NCBI GenBank assembly: GCA_021324335.1
Contig: JAJPJH010000004.1
Span: 20,933 to 84,932 of the forward strand
Source of the DNA: Gammaproteobacteria bacterium
GTDB lineage: Bacteria; Pseudomonadota; Gammaproteobacteria; DSM-16500
DNA length: 64,000 nt
Reading direction: 5' to 3'
The notes under the pieces were generated by a model that was not told the DNA's origin, searched no databases, and saw only the letters and a list, made by a program, of their open reading frames with translations. Made by a program: the position numbers and the translations under genes. This document shows, one piece after another, positions 7,661 through 14,961 of the stretch. How positions within the stretch are numbered: the first letter of the stretch is position 1; each line of letters opens with the position of its first letter.

Positions 7661-8368
7661 ATGCCGACTGTTGACTCAATCAAAGCCACCTTTGTAGGTT
7701 GCCAAAATATCAAAAATCAATTTATTCATAGTCATGGCATCATGCTAATTAGCGTTGGCCAAGTACAACATGAAAGTGCAAATCTAGAATCGATGGTTTC
7801 CCTAATCAACAAGAGTTTTAGATGTTGTACAATAGCGGTTTGTGATTCTTTGCAAAGACATAATATTGATATTAATAATTCTTATGCGAACAACAAATAT
7901 CATGGCTTAGCAAATTCAAAAGGAGATGATTGGATATCTAGAAATCAACACAGAATAAATTTATTTAATATTCCTGTAATGATTAAAAGATGGGACGATT
8001 GGCTAACCAACGAAACATTTCATGAGCAACTTAAAATTGTGATGAATTTATATAAAAATAACAATATATTTTACACGGCAATTCATGAAACAATAAATCA
8101 ATTCACAAATCGATTTATCAAAAACAATAAAATTATAAATCCAAATTATGAAATTATTTTTACAAATTGCCTTAATTATCTTATTGAAGAAATAGCAATT
8201 ATGATGTTAATCATGCCAAATGAAGGTTATCAATTTGTTTTATACCCAAATAAATTTATAAGTGCATTTACTGTTGCGCATGACATTTTTTTAAAATCAA
8301 ACGGTATTAATTTAATGAATTGGGTCCATGTGCAATTAAAAAGAAAGTCATCAACACTTTACTATTAG
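7661..8368 (+). CDS. tRNA-dependent cyclodipeptide synthase, XYP type
   Basis: Read from ATG 7661 the protein has 235 residues, close to the usual CDPS length of about 240; an upstream TTG at 7643 is less likely. CDPSs use two aminoacyl-tRNAs to build a cyclic dipeptide. Family landmarks are present in order: the nucleophile Ser31 in ISVGQVQHES, CDSLQRH at 61-67, KRWDDW at 109-114, Tyr173 and Glu177 in YLIEE, and YP at 195-196, the signature of the XYP subfamily. The amino acids used cannot be read from the sequence. Operator copy 3 lies upstream and a LysE-type exporter is divergent. No tailoring oxidase or P450 is adjacent, so the product may be an unmodified diketopiperazine. Confidence 0.88.
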   Translation: MPTVDSIKATFVGCQNIKNQFIHSHGIMLISVGQVQHESANLESMVSLINKSFRCCTIAVCDSLQRHNIDINNSYANNKYHGLANSKGDDWISRNQHRINLFNIPVMIKRWDDWLTNETFHEQLKIVMNLYKNNNIFYTAIHETINQFTNRFIKNNKIINPNYEIIFTNCLNYLIEEIAIMMLIMPNEGYQFVLYPNKFISAFTVAHDIFLKSNGINLMNWVHVQLKRKSSTLYY

Positions 8369-8429
8369 TAAATGTTGCGGTTTATATTAATCAGTAGGTT
8401 TTACATAGTAATGCCGATCCAACTACTAT

Positions 8430-8449
8430 CCCGAATTTAATACGGGATT
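8430..8449. promoter_or_regulatory. Palindromic operator, copy 4
   Basis: CCCGAATTTAATACGGGATT, identical over these 20 bases to copy 3, is centred at 8438, 84 bp before the ankyrin start at 8522. It is placed after the cyclodipeptide synthase stop. The spacing to the start resembles that of copy 3. Confidence 0.7.
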
Positions 8450-8521
8450 CAACTTGTATTTTATTTATATTAAAATGCCATGTTTGCTAATTAAAATTAA
8501 CACTAAAATGAGATTATTAAC

Positions 8522-9286
8522 ATGCTAAGAAGAACTTTCGTTAGATCAGCGCTCAATTTGTCACAAATGAGTCCAGTAAAAATCAAAATAAGTCAGATGC
8601 ATTTTTCACAATTTAGAAAGCCACATTTACCTACCACAAAACTTCAAGAACGAATTATTGTTGCTGGTCGAGATAATGATCTTAAGACACTTGAAGAACT
8701 CAAACAATTTATTCGTTTTGCCAATCCAAATGTGGCTGGTAATACACCGCTACATTTAGCTGCCATCAACGCACATGAAAGGGCTGTAGAATATTTATTA
8801 AAACATAATGCGCCAATGTATTATCGGAATAGTTACGGCCAACAACCCTTTGAGCTAATATTTGTGAATCTATTTTACTATCAAAAATGGAGTACATATC
8901 AGAAAATTCAAAAATTTAATAGAATACTGGATTTATTTTTAGGTCATGGTTTGGAATTAAATGATCGACATAATCCTTCAGAACCGTATTTGCATCTGTT
9001 AGCTAATCTTGGTGCTTTAGAAGCTTGCAAAATTCTCCATAAAAAAGGAGCTGATCTAAATCTTTGTGATCATCATGGAAATACTCCGTTACATATAGTT
9101 GCAACCAAAGGACAATATCATAAAGAACAACTTGAAGTTGCCAGATTTCTTCTAGCAAATGGCGCGGCTCATTGGGCAGAAAATGCTAAAGGCAAAACTC
9201 CATTGGATATAGCCCAATCTTTTAACGGACACGAAGAAGTAGGCAAATTGCTTTCTCCATACAAGACACCAAAATTGCGTTTTTAA
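8522..9286 (+). CDS. Ankyrin-repeat protein with basic N-terminal leader
   Basis: A 254-residue protein. Ankyrin units include GNTPLHLAAINAHERAVEYLLKHNA near residue 78, LHLLANLGALEACKILHKKGADLN near 160, GNTPLHIVATKGQ and KTPLDIAQSFNGHEEVGKLL near 230. The first 40 residues (MLRRTFVRSALNL...) contain several Arg and Lys, many Ser and Thr, and no Asp or Glu, which resembles a mitochondrial presequence. The protein encoded at 27346 starts in a similar way (MLRR). Operator copy 4 lies upstream. An exported host-directed effector is plausible; no secretion signal can be verified. Confidence 0.83.
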   Translation: MLRRTFVRSALNLSQMSPVKIKISQMHFSQFRKPHLPTTKLQERIIVAGRDNDLKTLEELKQFIRFANPNVAGNTPLHLAAINAHERAVEYLLKHNAPMYYRNSYGQQPFELIFVNLFYYQKWSTYQKIQKFNRILDLFLGHGLELNDRHNPSEPYLHLLANLGALEACKILHKKGADLNLCDHHGNTPLHIVATKGQYHKEQLEVARFLLANGAAHWAENAKGKTPLDIAQSFNGHEEVGKLLSPYKTPKLRF

Positions 9287-9371
9287 TTTTACACATTAAT
9301 AATCAATTGCAGCGAAACAGAATCATGAGAGTCTGTATTGGCTCCATAAAAGTGCAGTATAGGATAATTTT

Positions 9372-9968
9372 ATGCCGTGGTCAGAACAACTAACATTACT
9401 TGGCAATCATTGTACACTAAAGCCACTTCACTTGGATCATCTCAATCCTCTTATCGAAGCAGTTTCAGATGGCGAGTTGTGGAAAATCAAATATGCGCTT
9501 GTTCCCCATCCAGATACAATGGAGAATGAAATAAAGCACAGACTTGCATTACATGATAAAAACGAAATGATGCCATTTACCGTTTTTGATAATAAAACAC
9601 AAAAAATTGTTGGTATGACATCATTTGCTAGAATAGACCAAGAAAATAAACGTCTTGATATTGGTTTTACTTGGTACGCCAAAAGTCATCAAAGAACAGC
9701 TTTGAATACAGAATGTAAACTTGTTCTGCTAACACATGCATTTGAACAGTTAAATTGTATTGCTGTTGGATTTCGTGTTGATTTTCTTAATCAAGCTAGC
9801 AGAATGGCTGTTGAGAGATTAGGCGCCAAACTTGAAGGAATCATACGCAACTATGGTGTCATGCCAAATGGGCATACTCGTGACATGTGTTTTTACAGCA
9901 TTCTTCCCCACGAATGGCCTAATGTAAAATCGCATCTTCATTATTTGTTGGAAAAATATTCCTGTTAA
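9372..9968 (+). CDS. GNAT acetyltransferase, RimJ/RimL type
   Basis: A 198-residue protein of the RimJ/RimL branch. It has the N-terminal LKPLHLDHLNPLIEAVSDGELW region, VGMTSFARIDQENKRLDIGFTWYAKSHQRT in the middle and the C-terminal NQASRMAVERLGAKLEGIIRNY segment typical of the family. Usual substrates are N-terminal amino groups of proteins or small amines. The customary QxxGxG loop is altered to SHQRTALN, which is seen in some members. It stands alone between the second ankyrin gene and a leftward cluster. The substrate is unknown. Confidence 0.8.
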   Translation: MPWSEQLTLLGNHCTLKPLHLDHLNPLIEAVSDGELWKIKYALVPHPDTMENEIKHRLALHDKNEMMPFTVFDNKTQKIVGMTSFARIDQENKRLDIGFTWYAKSHQRTALNTECKLVLLTHAFEQLNCIAVGFRVDFLNQASRMAVERLGAKLEGIIRNYGVMPNGHTRDMCFYSILPHEWPNVKSHLHYLLEKYSC

Positions 9969-10161
9969 ATTCCAAGCTTTAATGCTATCCATCCAAAACT
10001 AGATTTATTTTTTATGAATCAATGCGATATTATAGCTCAAGCTGATGTTACATCCCTTCCTTATATAGTACCGATATATTGCCGAATTAAATCATTGTCT
10101 ACAATCTCTTTTAAAATCGTTCTGCAATCTTCGAATGTCGGCAGTCACATTTCTCCAGTAG

Positions 10162-10193
10162 GTAACGGGATCACAGCAATGTGATCCTGTTAC
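10162..10193. terminator. Hairpin between convergent genes
   Basis: Arms GTAACGGGATCACA (10162-10175) and TGTGATCCTGTTAC (10180-10193) can form a 14-bp stem with one G-T pair and a GCAA loop. It lies 8 bases after the stop of the leftward DUF917 gene and downstream of the rightward GNAT gene. There is no T-run, so the terminator call rests on position and stem strength. The other ~200 bases of this gap show no gene. Confidence 0.5.
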
Positions 10194-10201
10194 TTACCAA
10201 T

Positions 10202-11320
10202 TTATCTATCGATTAATTTAGCCTCAAAGTTAAAACCATAATATTTTGGAGAGTTAGATTCCATCGTTTTTTCATCAAGCCATGCTGAATGAGCTGGTGT
10301 TCCAAAAACTATCACTTTCATGTTTTCTTTTAATTGATTGTTGACATAGGGTTCATAGGAATTTTGATCAATAATAGAAATCAAATCAGGACTTGTTAAA
10401 AAAACGGATTCATCTATCCATGCTATATGATTTTCATTTTTAAACCAAATTTTTAGTGATGATCCTTCAAACTCATTTTTACCATTAATAATAATCTCAC
10501 CAACATAATATCCTTTTTCATCATTGCCTTTAAACTTATATATTATTCCTGAGAATATTTTTTTTGCACCAATTAGATTTTTTAGAAGAATATCGATTTT
10601 TGTATGGCTATTTTTAGCTTCTCGCAATACCTTCCCGACAGCAAATGCCTTTGATAAGGTGTCTGTGATTATGTATTTTTTTATATTTTCAAATCGATGT
10701 AATAATGTAGCTTGTCCAATTAATCCAAATGAAGCTGAGGCAATATGTTTCCCGATTCTTTCAAGCATATGTCTATTCACTGCTTTGTTGATAATTGTTT
10801 CATTACCAAATGCATCTGAGCTAGCAGTTGGGCATAAATCCATTCCGTACAATGCGGGCAACATTTGAGTGGCTTCCGGAACAGATCGTCCTACAAAATC
10901 CGCATCTATCGTTGGAATACCAAGCATTGCAGCAGTAGCAACAGCACTTGAAGTTGCAGCTGCACCTATTTCATAGGGAATAATCGCCGATAAAGTGATT
11001 TTGTTTCCAAAGTAATTCAAAAGTGAATTTGTTGCAGCAGCAGGCATGTTATTCACAGTAGCTATCGATAGTCCATATTTTATTTTTTCCTGCTTGATTT
11101 CATCAGTTTCAGGACCACTTGTTCCCATTAAATAAGGACAGATAATCCAACCTTCATCATCTATATTTTTGTGATTAATTATGGTGATATCTTTTCCTTG
11201 TTCAAGCACATCTCTTAACATTTTTTCGCCAAAATCAGCGTTGCCACCACCACCAGTTCCAAAGAAGCAACAACCAGTTGTAAAATCTTTTATATCCTGT
11301 TCATTTGTTAATTTCAGCAT
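10202..11320 (-). CDS. DUF917 (S-methyl-thiohydantoin desulfurase-like) protein
   Basis: A 372-residue protein if started at 11320, where a GGAG lies five bases before the ATG and the protein begins MLKLTNEQDI, as family members do; an ATG at 11368 would overlap the upstream gene. Family features are the N-terminal FFGTGGGGN loop and GIPTIDADFVGRSVPEATQMLPALYG near residue 150. DUF917 proteins are related to hydantoinase / S-methyl-thiohydantoin desulfurase enzymes, but few are characterised. It follows two acetyltransferase genes on the same strand. The reaction cannot be specified. Confidence 0.8.
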   Translation of the reverse strand: MLKLTNEQDIKDFTTGCCFFGTGGGGNADFGEKMLRDVLEQGKDITIINHKNIDDEGWIICPYLMGTSGPETDEIKQEKIKYGLSIATVNNMPAAATNSLLNYFGNKITLSAIIPYEIGAAATSSAVATAAMLGIPTIDADFVGRSVPEATQMLPALYGMDLCPTASSDAFGNETIINKAVNRHMLERIGKHIASASFGLIGQATLLHRFENIKKYIITDTLSKAFAVGKVLREAKNSHTKIDILLKNLIGAKKIFSGIIYKFKGNDEKGYYVGEIIINGKNEFEGSSLKIWFKNENHIAWIDESVFLTSPDLISIIDQNSYEPYVNNQLKENMKVIVFGTPAHSAWLDEKTMESNSPKYYGFNFEAKLIDR

Positions 11321-11351
11321 CCGAACTCCAATGAATTGTCTTAATCCAGAT

Positions 11352-11852
11352 TCACTTGAATCTATCATAGACCATAATTACATGTAGCTCATCACCAATC
11401 ACAAAATTTACCAACTTTTTAAATCCACAAGTCTGATAAACACGAATCGCTTTTAAATTTTTTGGATCGGGGTCTACAATGACTCTGACAGCATCATAAC
11501 AATACAACTCAATAAATTTTTGCATGATGTCCTTTGCAAAACCTCTTCCTAAAAGCTGTTTATTACCGATAAAGAAATCGACACCGAATGTTTTTGCGTT
11601 TTCCTTTGAAAATTGTTTGTATTCAGAATGCAAATTAACATTGTATGACTGAATGTACCCTGCTGGTTCGCCATTGATAGAAAATATAAAGCGATTCACA
11701 TCGTTTTCACGATAATAATAGGATGCTGTTTGCTCAATAGTGCGCAACCCATTATCCCAGAATTCTCGAACATGTGGTTCTTGCAGCCATGCGTGCAATA
11801 ATTGGCAGTCTTCTTTGTTTAAGACCTTGAATTCAATAATAGGCATCGTCAT
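11352..11852 (-). CDS. GNAT acetyltransferase, AAC(6')-like
   Basis: A 166-residue GNAT protein resembling AAC(6')-type aminoglycoside acetyltransferases and Acetyltransf_8 proteins. GVDFFIGNKQLLGRGFAKDIM contains the acetyl-CoA loop (LLGRGFA), followed by VRVIVDPDPKNLKAIRVYQTCGFKK, the characteristic DPxPxNxxAIRxYxxxGF block. The start overlaps the preceding gene by four bases (ATGA); a second Met two codons later is possible. Resistance activity is possible but cannot be concluded, since housekeeping relatives share these motifs. Confidence 0.78.
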   Translation of the reverse strand: MTMPIIEFKVLNKEDCQLLHAWLQEPHVREFWDNGLRTIEQTASYYYRENDVNRFIFSINGEPAGYIQSYNVNLHSEYKQFSKENAKTFGVDFFIGNKQLLGRGFAKDIMQKFIELYCYDAVRVIVDPDPKNLKAIRVYQTCGFKKLVNFVIGDELHVIMVYDRFK

Positions 11853-12394
11853 TTTATAATCGGCCTTTGTATACTATACAAAACATGCAGACTCAACCGA
11901 TGGTTCTCTGGTAATTTTGGATGTCTGAAATCACCTTTAACATCCCGAATCATACCAATTTTTTCCATCACTTTAATAGAGCGATTATTTTCTGGAACAG
12001 CAAATGAGACAACTTCGCTTAATCCAAATTCTTCAAATGCTAATTTAAGCACTGCTTTTGCTGCTTCAGTGGCATACCCATGTCCCCAATGGTGTGAACC
12101 GAGCCGCCAACCAATTTCAACACATGGAGTAAAATGAGATTCGAATGCAGGAACATTTAAACCGACAAAACCAATTAGCTCACCGGTATCTTTTAAGGTT
12201 GCGGCCCACAAACCAAATCCATGTGTTTTAAAATGCTGCTTAATCTGCAGAATCCATTCACTTACTTCCTCTTTGCTTCGGCCAGCGGGCAAAAATTCCA
12301 AAACTTTAGGGTCCTGGTTAATTTGCGTGAATGGTTCAAGATCCGAATCTTGCCATTCGCGTAAAATAAGTCTTTTTGTGATAATCTTTTTCAT
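11849..12394 (-). CDS. GNAT acetyltransferase, RimJ/RimL type
   Basis: A 181-residue RimJ/RimL-like enzyme. It begins ITKRLILREWQDSDLEPFTQINQDPKVLEFLP, carries the acetyl-CoA-binding segment GWRLGSHHWGHGYATEAAKAVL near residue 95 and ends with VPENNRSIKVMEKIGM. These are hallmark segments of ribosomal-protein or general amine acetyltransferases. It is the first gene of a leftward set of three (this gene, the AAC(6')-like gene and the DUF917 gene). The acceptor is unknown. Confidence 0.85.
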   Translation of the reverse strand: MKKIITKRLILREWQDSDLEPFTQINQDPKVLEFLPAGRSKEEVSEWILQIKQHFKTHGFGLWAATLKDTGELIGFVGLNVPAFESHFTPCVEIGWRLGSHHWGHGYATEAAKAVLKLAFEEFGLSEVVSFAVPENNRSIKVMEKIGMIRDVKGDFRHPKLPENHRLSLHVLYSIQRPIIK

Positions 12395-12456
12395 TACAAT
12401 TTTTTCTTAATCATTAAAGTTTCATCTTAATCAAACGATGCTTAACGACTGAAAAG

Positions 12457-12560
12457 TGTTCGTTTCAGAAGACGATTTCAATGAGTACCCAGAATTGGTG
12501 GGACATCTAATTCTATTGAAAAGGACTTCTGATGACTGAAGTTGTCTTCTGAAACTGACA
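12457..12560. mobile_element. 104-bp miniature element with Tn402/Tn5053-like ends
   Basis: The left end (TGTTCGTTTCAGAAGAC from 12457) and the inverted right end (TGTCAGTTTCAGAAGAC read from 12560) match at 20 of 24 terminal bases. They contain a perfect 12-bp inverted pair GTTTCAGAAGAC (12462-12473 and 12544-12555). From memory, these ends resemble the 25-bp terminal repeats of the Tn402/Tn5053 transposon family, including a following TCAGAAGT motif on the right side. The inside is non-coding. No target duplication is evident (AAAAG against AAATC). It may be a MITE-like derivative or two collapsed transposon ends. Confidence 0.45.
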
Positions 12561-12655
12561 AAATCCCAGAGTTGCTGGCCAGGCAATATAGCATCGATTG
12601 CTACATTGCTACATTTGCTACTCCCATAATAACAGATGATCAATAATGCAAATAA

Positions 12656-12913
12656 TTAGTTTTCTGTGCTAATAACTGTCAATTTCTCTTTCATTTCCAA
12701 TTTACATAATTCTTTATAACGATCGCTCGCCTGGAATGCTTTCGCGTATTCAATCATGTCTCGCATTTCAAAATCTTTTTTTTCATCAAAAATATCTGGG
12801 CATTTCTTTTTTAACTCCAGTAATTTTATCATGTTACCTTGTCGGATCGCCTGGTGTTTTTCGTAATATAATTCTATGGCATCATTAAATGACATTTCAT
12901 CGAGTGACATCAT
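12656..12913 (-). CDS. Small hypothetical protein
   Basis: An 85-residue charged, mostly helical protein without a recognised domain (MMSLDEMSFNDAIELYYEKH start). AAAGG lies six bases before the ATG at 12913; an ATG at 12919 sits directly on the Shine-Dalgarno and is unlikely. It lacks Cys-pair, membrane or signal features apart from single Cys residues. It is the last of a leftward group with HIT and Sel1-like genes. The role is unknown. Confidence 0.6.
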   Translation of the reverse strand: MMSLDEMSFNDAIELYYEKHQAIRQGNMIKLLELKKKCPDIFDEKKDFEMRDMIEYAKAFQASDRYKELCKLEMKEKLTVISTEN

Positions 12914-12935
12914 ATACATCCTTTAATTATAAAAA

Positions 12936-13349
12936 TTAATCCAAACACGTTATTATTTTATGTTGAATTTCCTTAAAGTGCTCTTCACTTTCGTATTCAG
13001 TACGAGGCCAAAAAAATCCCTTTAGCCCATCGCCCTTATTTCTAGGGACGATGTGTACATGCAAATGCGGAATGGTTTGACTAACATTGTTATTAATTGC
13101 AATAAAAGTGCCTTCGGAGTTCACCGCTTTTTTGATAGCTTTTCCCAAGTTTTGAATGGAGGTTAAAAAATTATTTCCAATGTTAACAGGTAACGAATAT
13201 ATATTTTCAACATGATTTTTAGGTGAAATAAGACAGTGGCCAATAAACAAAGGTCGGATATCTAAAAATCCAATAAAATTGTTATCTTCAAAAACGTTGA
13301 AGCTCTTCTCCTTTCCACTAACAATATCGCATATCAAACATTTCATCAT
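12936..13349 (-). CDS. HIT-family nucleotide hydrolase/transferase
   Basis: A 137-residue histidine-triad protein. The N-terminal CLICDIVSGKE and EDNNFIGFLDIRPLFIGHCLISPKNHVENI blocks, and the catalytic HLHVHIVPR near residue 94, are diagnostic. HIT proteins hydrolyse or transfer nucleoside monophosphates from substrates such as aminoacyl-AMP or Ap4A. The CxxC at Cys4/Cys7 fits the zinc-binding type. It is probably co-transcribed with the neighbouring leftward small genes. Confidence 0.88.
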   Translation of the reverse strand: MMKCLICDIVSGKEKSFNVFEDNNFIGFLDIRPLFIGHCLISPKNHVENIYSLPVNIGNNFLTSIQNLGKAIKKAVNSEGTFIAINNNVSQTIPHLHVHIVPRNKGDGLKGFFWPRTEYESEEHFKEIQHKIITCLD

Positions 13350-13375
13350 TTCTTACCTATTTCTATTGCGCAAAT

Positions 13376-13708
13376 TTATAGAAAATTTTTTTTATACAAT
13401 CTTGCCTTATCCCAAGCTACCTTTATTTGTTCTGGTTTTAAATTTTCTTCCGCTTTCTTTTTAACCGCATAAGCACCAAGAACTTCCCTGCAACATGCAA
13501 CCGATGCCCAAGCATATGCTTCAATAAAATTCTTTGTTTCAATCAAGTGATATTCAGCTAACTGAAGCTGAGAGTTTGGCAGTTTATTAAAAGCATTTCT
13601 TGACAGCAGAGTTAAGGCGGGGGCGTTAAAAAGGAATCTTACCGCTTTTTTAAATTTTAGTGAAGTCAATATTGTTCTGATTTTATGTAACATTAAATTA
13701 ATCCACAA
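13376..13708 (-). CDS. Small Sel1-like repeat protein
   Basis: A 110-residue protein. The C-terminal part has the pattern of one Sel1-like unit: NFIEAYAWASVACCREVLGAYAVKKKAEENLKPEQIKVAWDKARLY. Such repeats form helical scaffolds for protein contacts. The N-terminus is basic and hydrophobic (MWINLMLHKIRTILTSLKFKKAV) but is not a clear signal peptide. A later Met (residue 6) could also start it. It lies just after the leftward parB gene. Confidence 0.55.
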   Translation of the reverse strand: MWINLMLHKIRTILTSLKFKKAVRFLFNAPALTLLSRNAFNKLPNSQLQLAEYHLIETKNFIEAYAWASVACCREVLGAYAVKKKAEENLKPEQIKVAWDKARLYKKNFL

Positions 13709-13720
13709 ATCGCATAATCA

Positions 13721-14590
13721 CTACTCTTTTTCAATACTCTTGATAAACCATTCGATTTCATCTGGCGAATGAACAGAAATGACAATTTTACCCTCCCCTT
13801 TTGGGTTTAAACTTATTTTAACATTCGAGGAGAGTCTTTCAGAAATTATGCGTTCCCAAATAGCTATTCGATCTTGGTATTTGTTCTCTGGTATTAAATT
13901 CATCAAAGGTTGAGTTTTGTATTGTTGAACTATTTTTTCTGTCTCTCTGACTGACAGATTTTTATCCACAATTAACTTCGCAATTTTTTCCTGTGAATCT
14001 AGGTCTAGACTTAAAAGAGCCCGTGCATGCCCCATCTCAAGCTTACCCATCTTGAGCATTTCTTTTACCATATCAGGCAAAACTAATAATCGAATTAAAT
14101 TGGTGACTGTAGAACGAGACCGTCCTACTCTTTCCGAAATTTCCTCATGGGTCATTTCAAATTCATCACGTAAACGCGAAAACGCCAGTGCCTCATCAAT
14201 GGGGTTAAGCCCTTCCCTTTGTATATTTTCAATCAAGGCAAAAGCTAAGGCTGTTTCATCTGACACATCACGAATAACAGCTGGAACAGTTTTTAATCCA
14301 ACTATCTTGGCTGCACGCCATCTTCTTTCACCGGCGATAATTTCAAATTTTTCCGGATTTATTTTTCTAACAATTAGAGGTAACAAAATTCCTTGCGATT
14401 TAATTGAAGCGACCAAGTCACTGAGATCATTATCATCAATATCACTTCTTGGTTGATATTTGCCCGAGGTCAAGCTTTCAATGGGAAGATTAAAAATACT
14501 TTCTTTAAAAGATTCTTGCCCTTTGGATTGTGCAATAAGCGAATCAAGACCGTTTAAGTTTCGTAATCCCTTCAGTTCTATATTCGACAT
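13721..14590 (-). CDS. parB: ParB/Spo0J-type partition protein
   Basis: A 289-residue ParB. The ATG at 14590 has AAGGAG upstream; the longer frame to 14611 reads through that Shine-Dalgarno and is rejected. The N-terminal CTP-binding ParB domain shows GKYQPR, the GERRWRA motif near residue 85 and ENIQREGLNPIDEA near 120, followed by the HTH (THEEISERVGRSRSTVTNLIRLL) and a short C-terminal dimer region. It resembles chromosomal-type ParB more than the SopB-like protein at 16181. It is divergent from the iteron array and ParA. Having two different ParBs around one origin is unusual. Confidence 0.88.
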   Translation of the reverse strand: MSNIELKGLRNLNGLDSLIAQSKGQESFKESIFNLPIESLTSGKYQPRSDIDDNDLSDLVASIKSQGILLPLIVRKINPEKFEIIAGERRWRAAKIVGLKTVPAVIRDVSDETALAFALIENIQREGLNPIDEALAFSRLRDEFEMTHEEISERVGRSRSTVTNLIRLLVLPDMVKEMLKMGKLEMGHARALLSLDLDSQEKIAKLIVDKNLSVRETEKIVQQYKTQPLMNLIPENKYQDRIAIWERIISERLSSNVKISLNPKGEGKIVISVHSPDEIEWFIKSIEKE

Positions 14591-14636
14591 AATGTCTCCT
14601 TCGAACGGCATTATACGCTAAAATTTAAATTGCCTC

Positions 14637-14776
14637 TTGCACGCAAACGTCTTACCCTAGCACGCTAATGTCTTAAGTAGAGACCATTTTTAGCACGCAA
14701 ACGTCTTACCCTCATCCTGTAAATGTCCTACTTTAGCACGCAAACGTCTGACTCTTGCACGCAAATGTCTTACTCT
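14637..14776 (+). repeat. Iteron array, candidate replication origin
   Basis: Six direct repeats of a unit close to TAGCACGCAAACGTCTTAC begin near 14637, 14658, 14691, 14713 (degenerate), 14734 and 14755. Most are spaced 21 bp apart, two helical turns, with one 33-bp step. Such phased repeats next to an AT-rich stretch (about 14775-14900) and a Rep_3 gene a few kb away fit an iteron-type oriV. They lie between divergent parB and parA genes instead of directly before rep, so a partition or incompatibility role is also possible. Confidence 0.75.
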
Positions 14777-14961
14777 TCATTAACAATACTTTGATTAATC
14801 TAAAAAATCATATTCCTAAACATATTAAACTATATTAAACATAAAAAACACTGTGTGTTTCTATTTTTAATAAAATTTTATAATCTAGTTGCATTTTCAC
14901 TAAATCATAGATAAATTTTGATTTTAGTGAAACTTCATTTTTATTTATTAAAGGAATAATC
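14777..14961 (+). promoter_or_regulatory. AT-rich segment and putative parA operator
   Basis: The segment is very AT-rich and holds two features: a small inverted repeat AAACAC-TGT-GTGTTT at 14846-14860, and a separated inverted repeat TTTCACTAAA (14895-14904) / TTTAGTGAAA (14933-14942) ending about 20 bases before parA. The latter suits autoregulation by the HTH-bearing ParA, as in SopA-type systems (inference). The AT-rich part next to the iterons could be the DNA-unwinding region. Confidence 0.45.

Noticed and set aside
12431..12643. A 70-codon leftward reading frame
   Set aside because: It runs through the inverted-repeat element at 12457-12560, has no Shine-Dalgarno or domain and looks incidental.
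13960..13972. A TTATCCACA (DnaA-box-like) string
   Set aside because: It lies inside the leftward parB coding region as a single copy, so it is probably chance.
14637..14776. CRISPR array
   Set aside because: The repeats are direct units with almost no unique spacers between them, and no cas genes are present.
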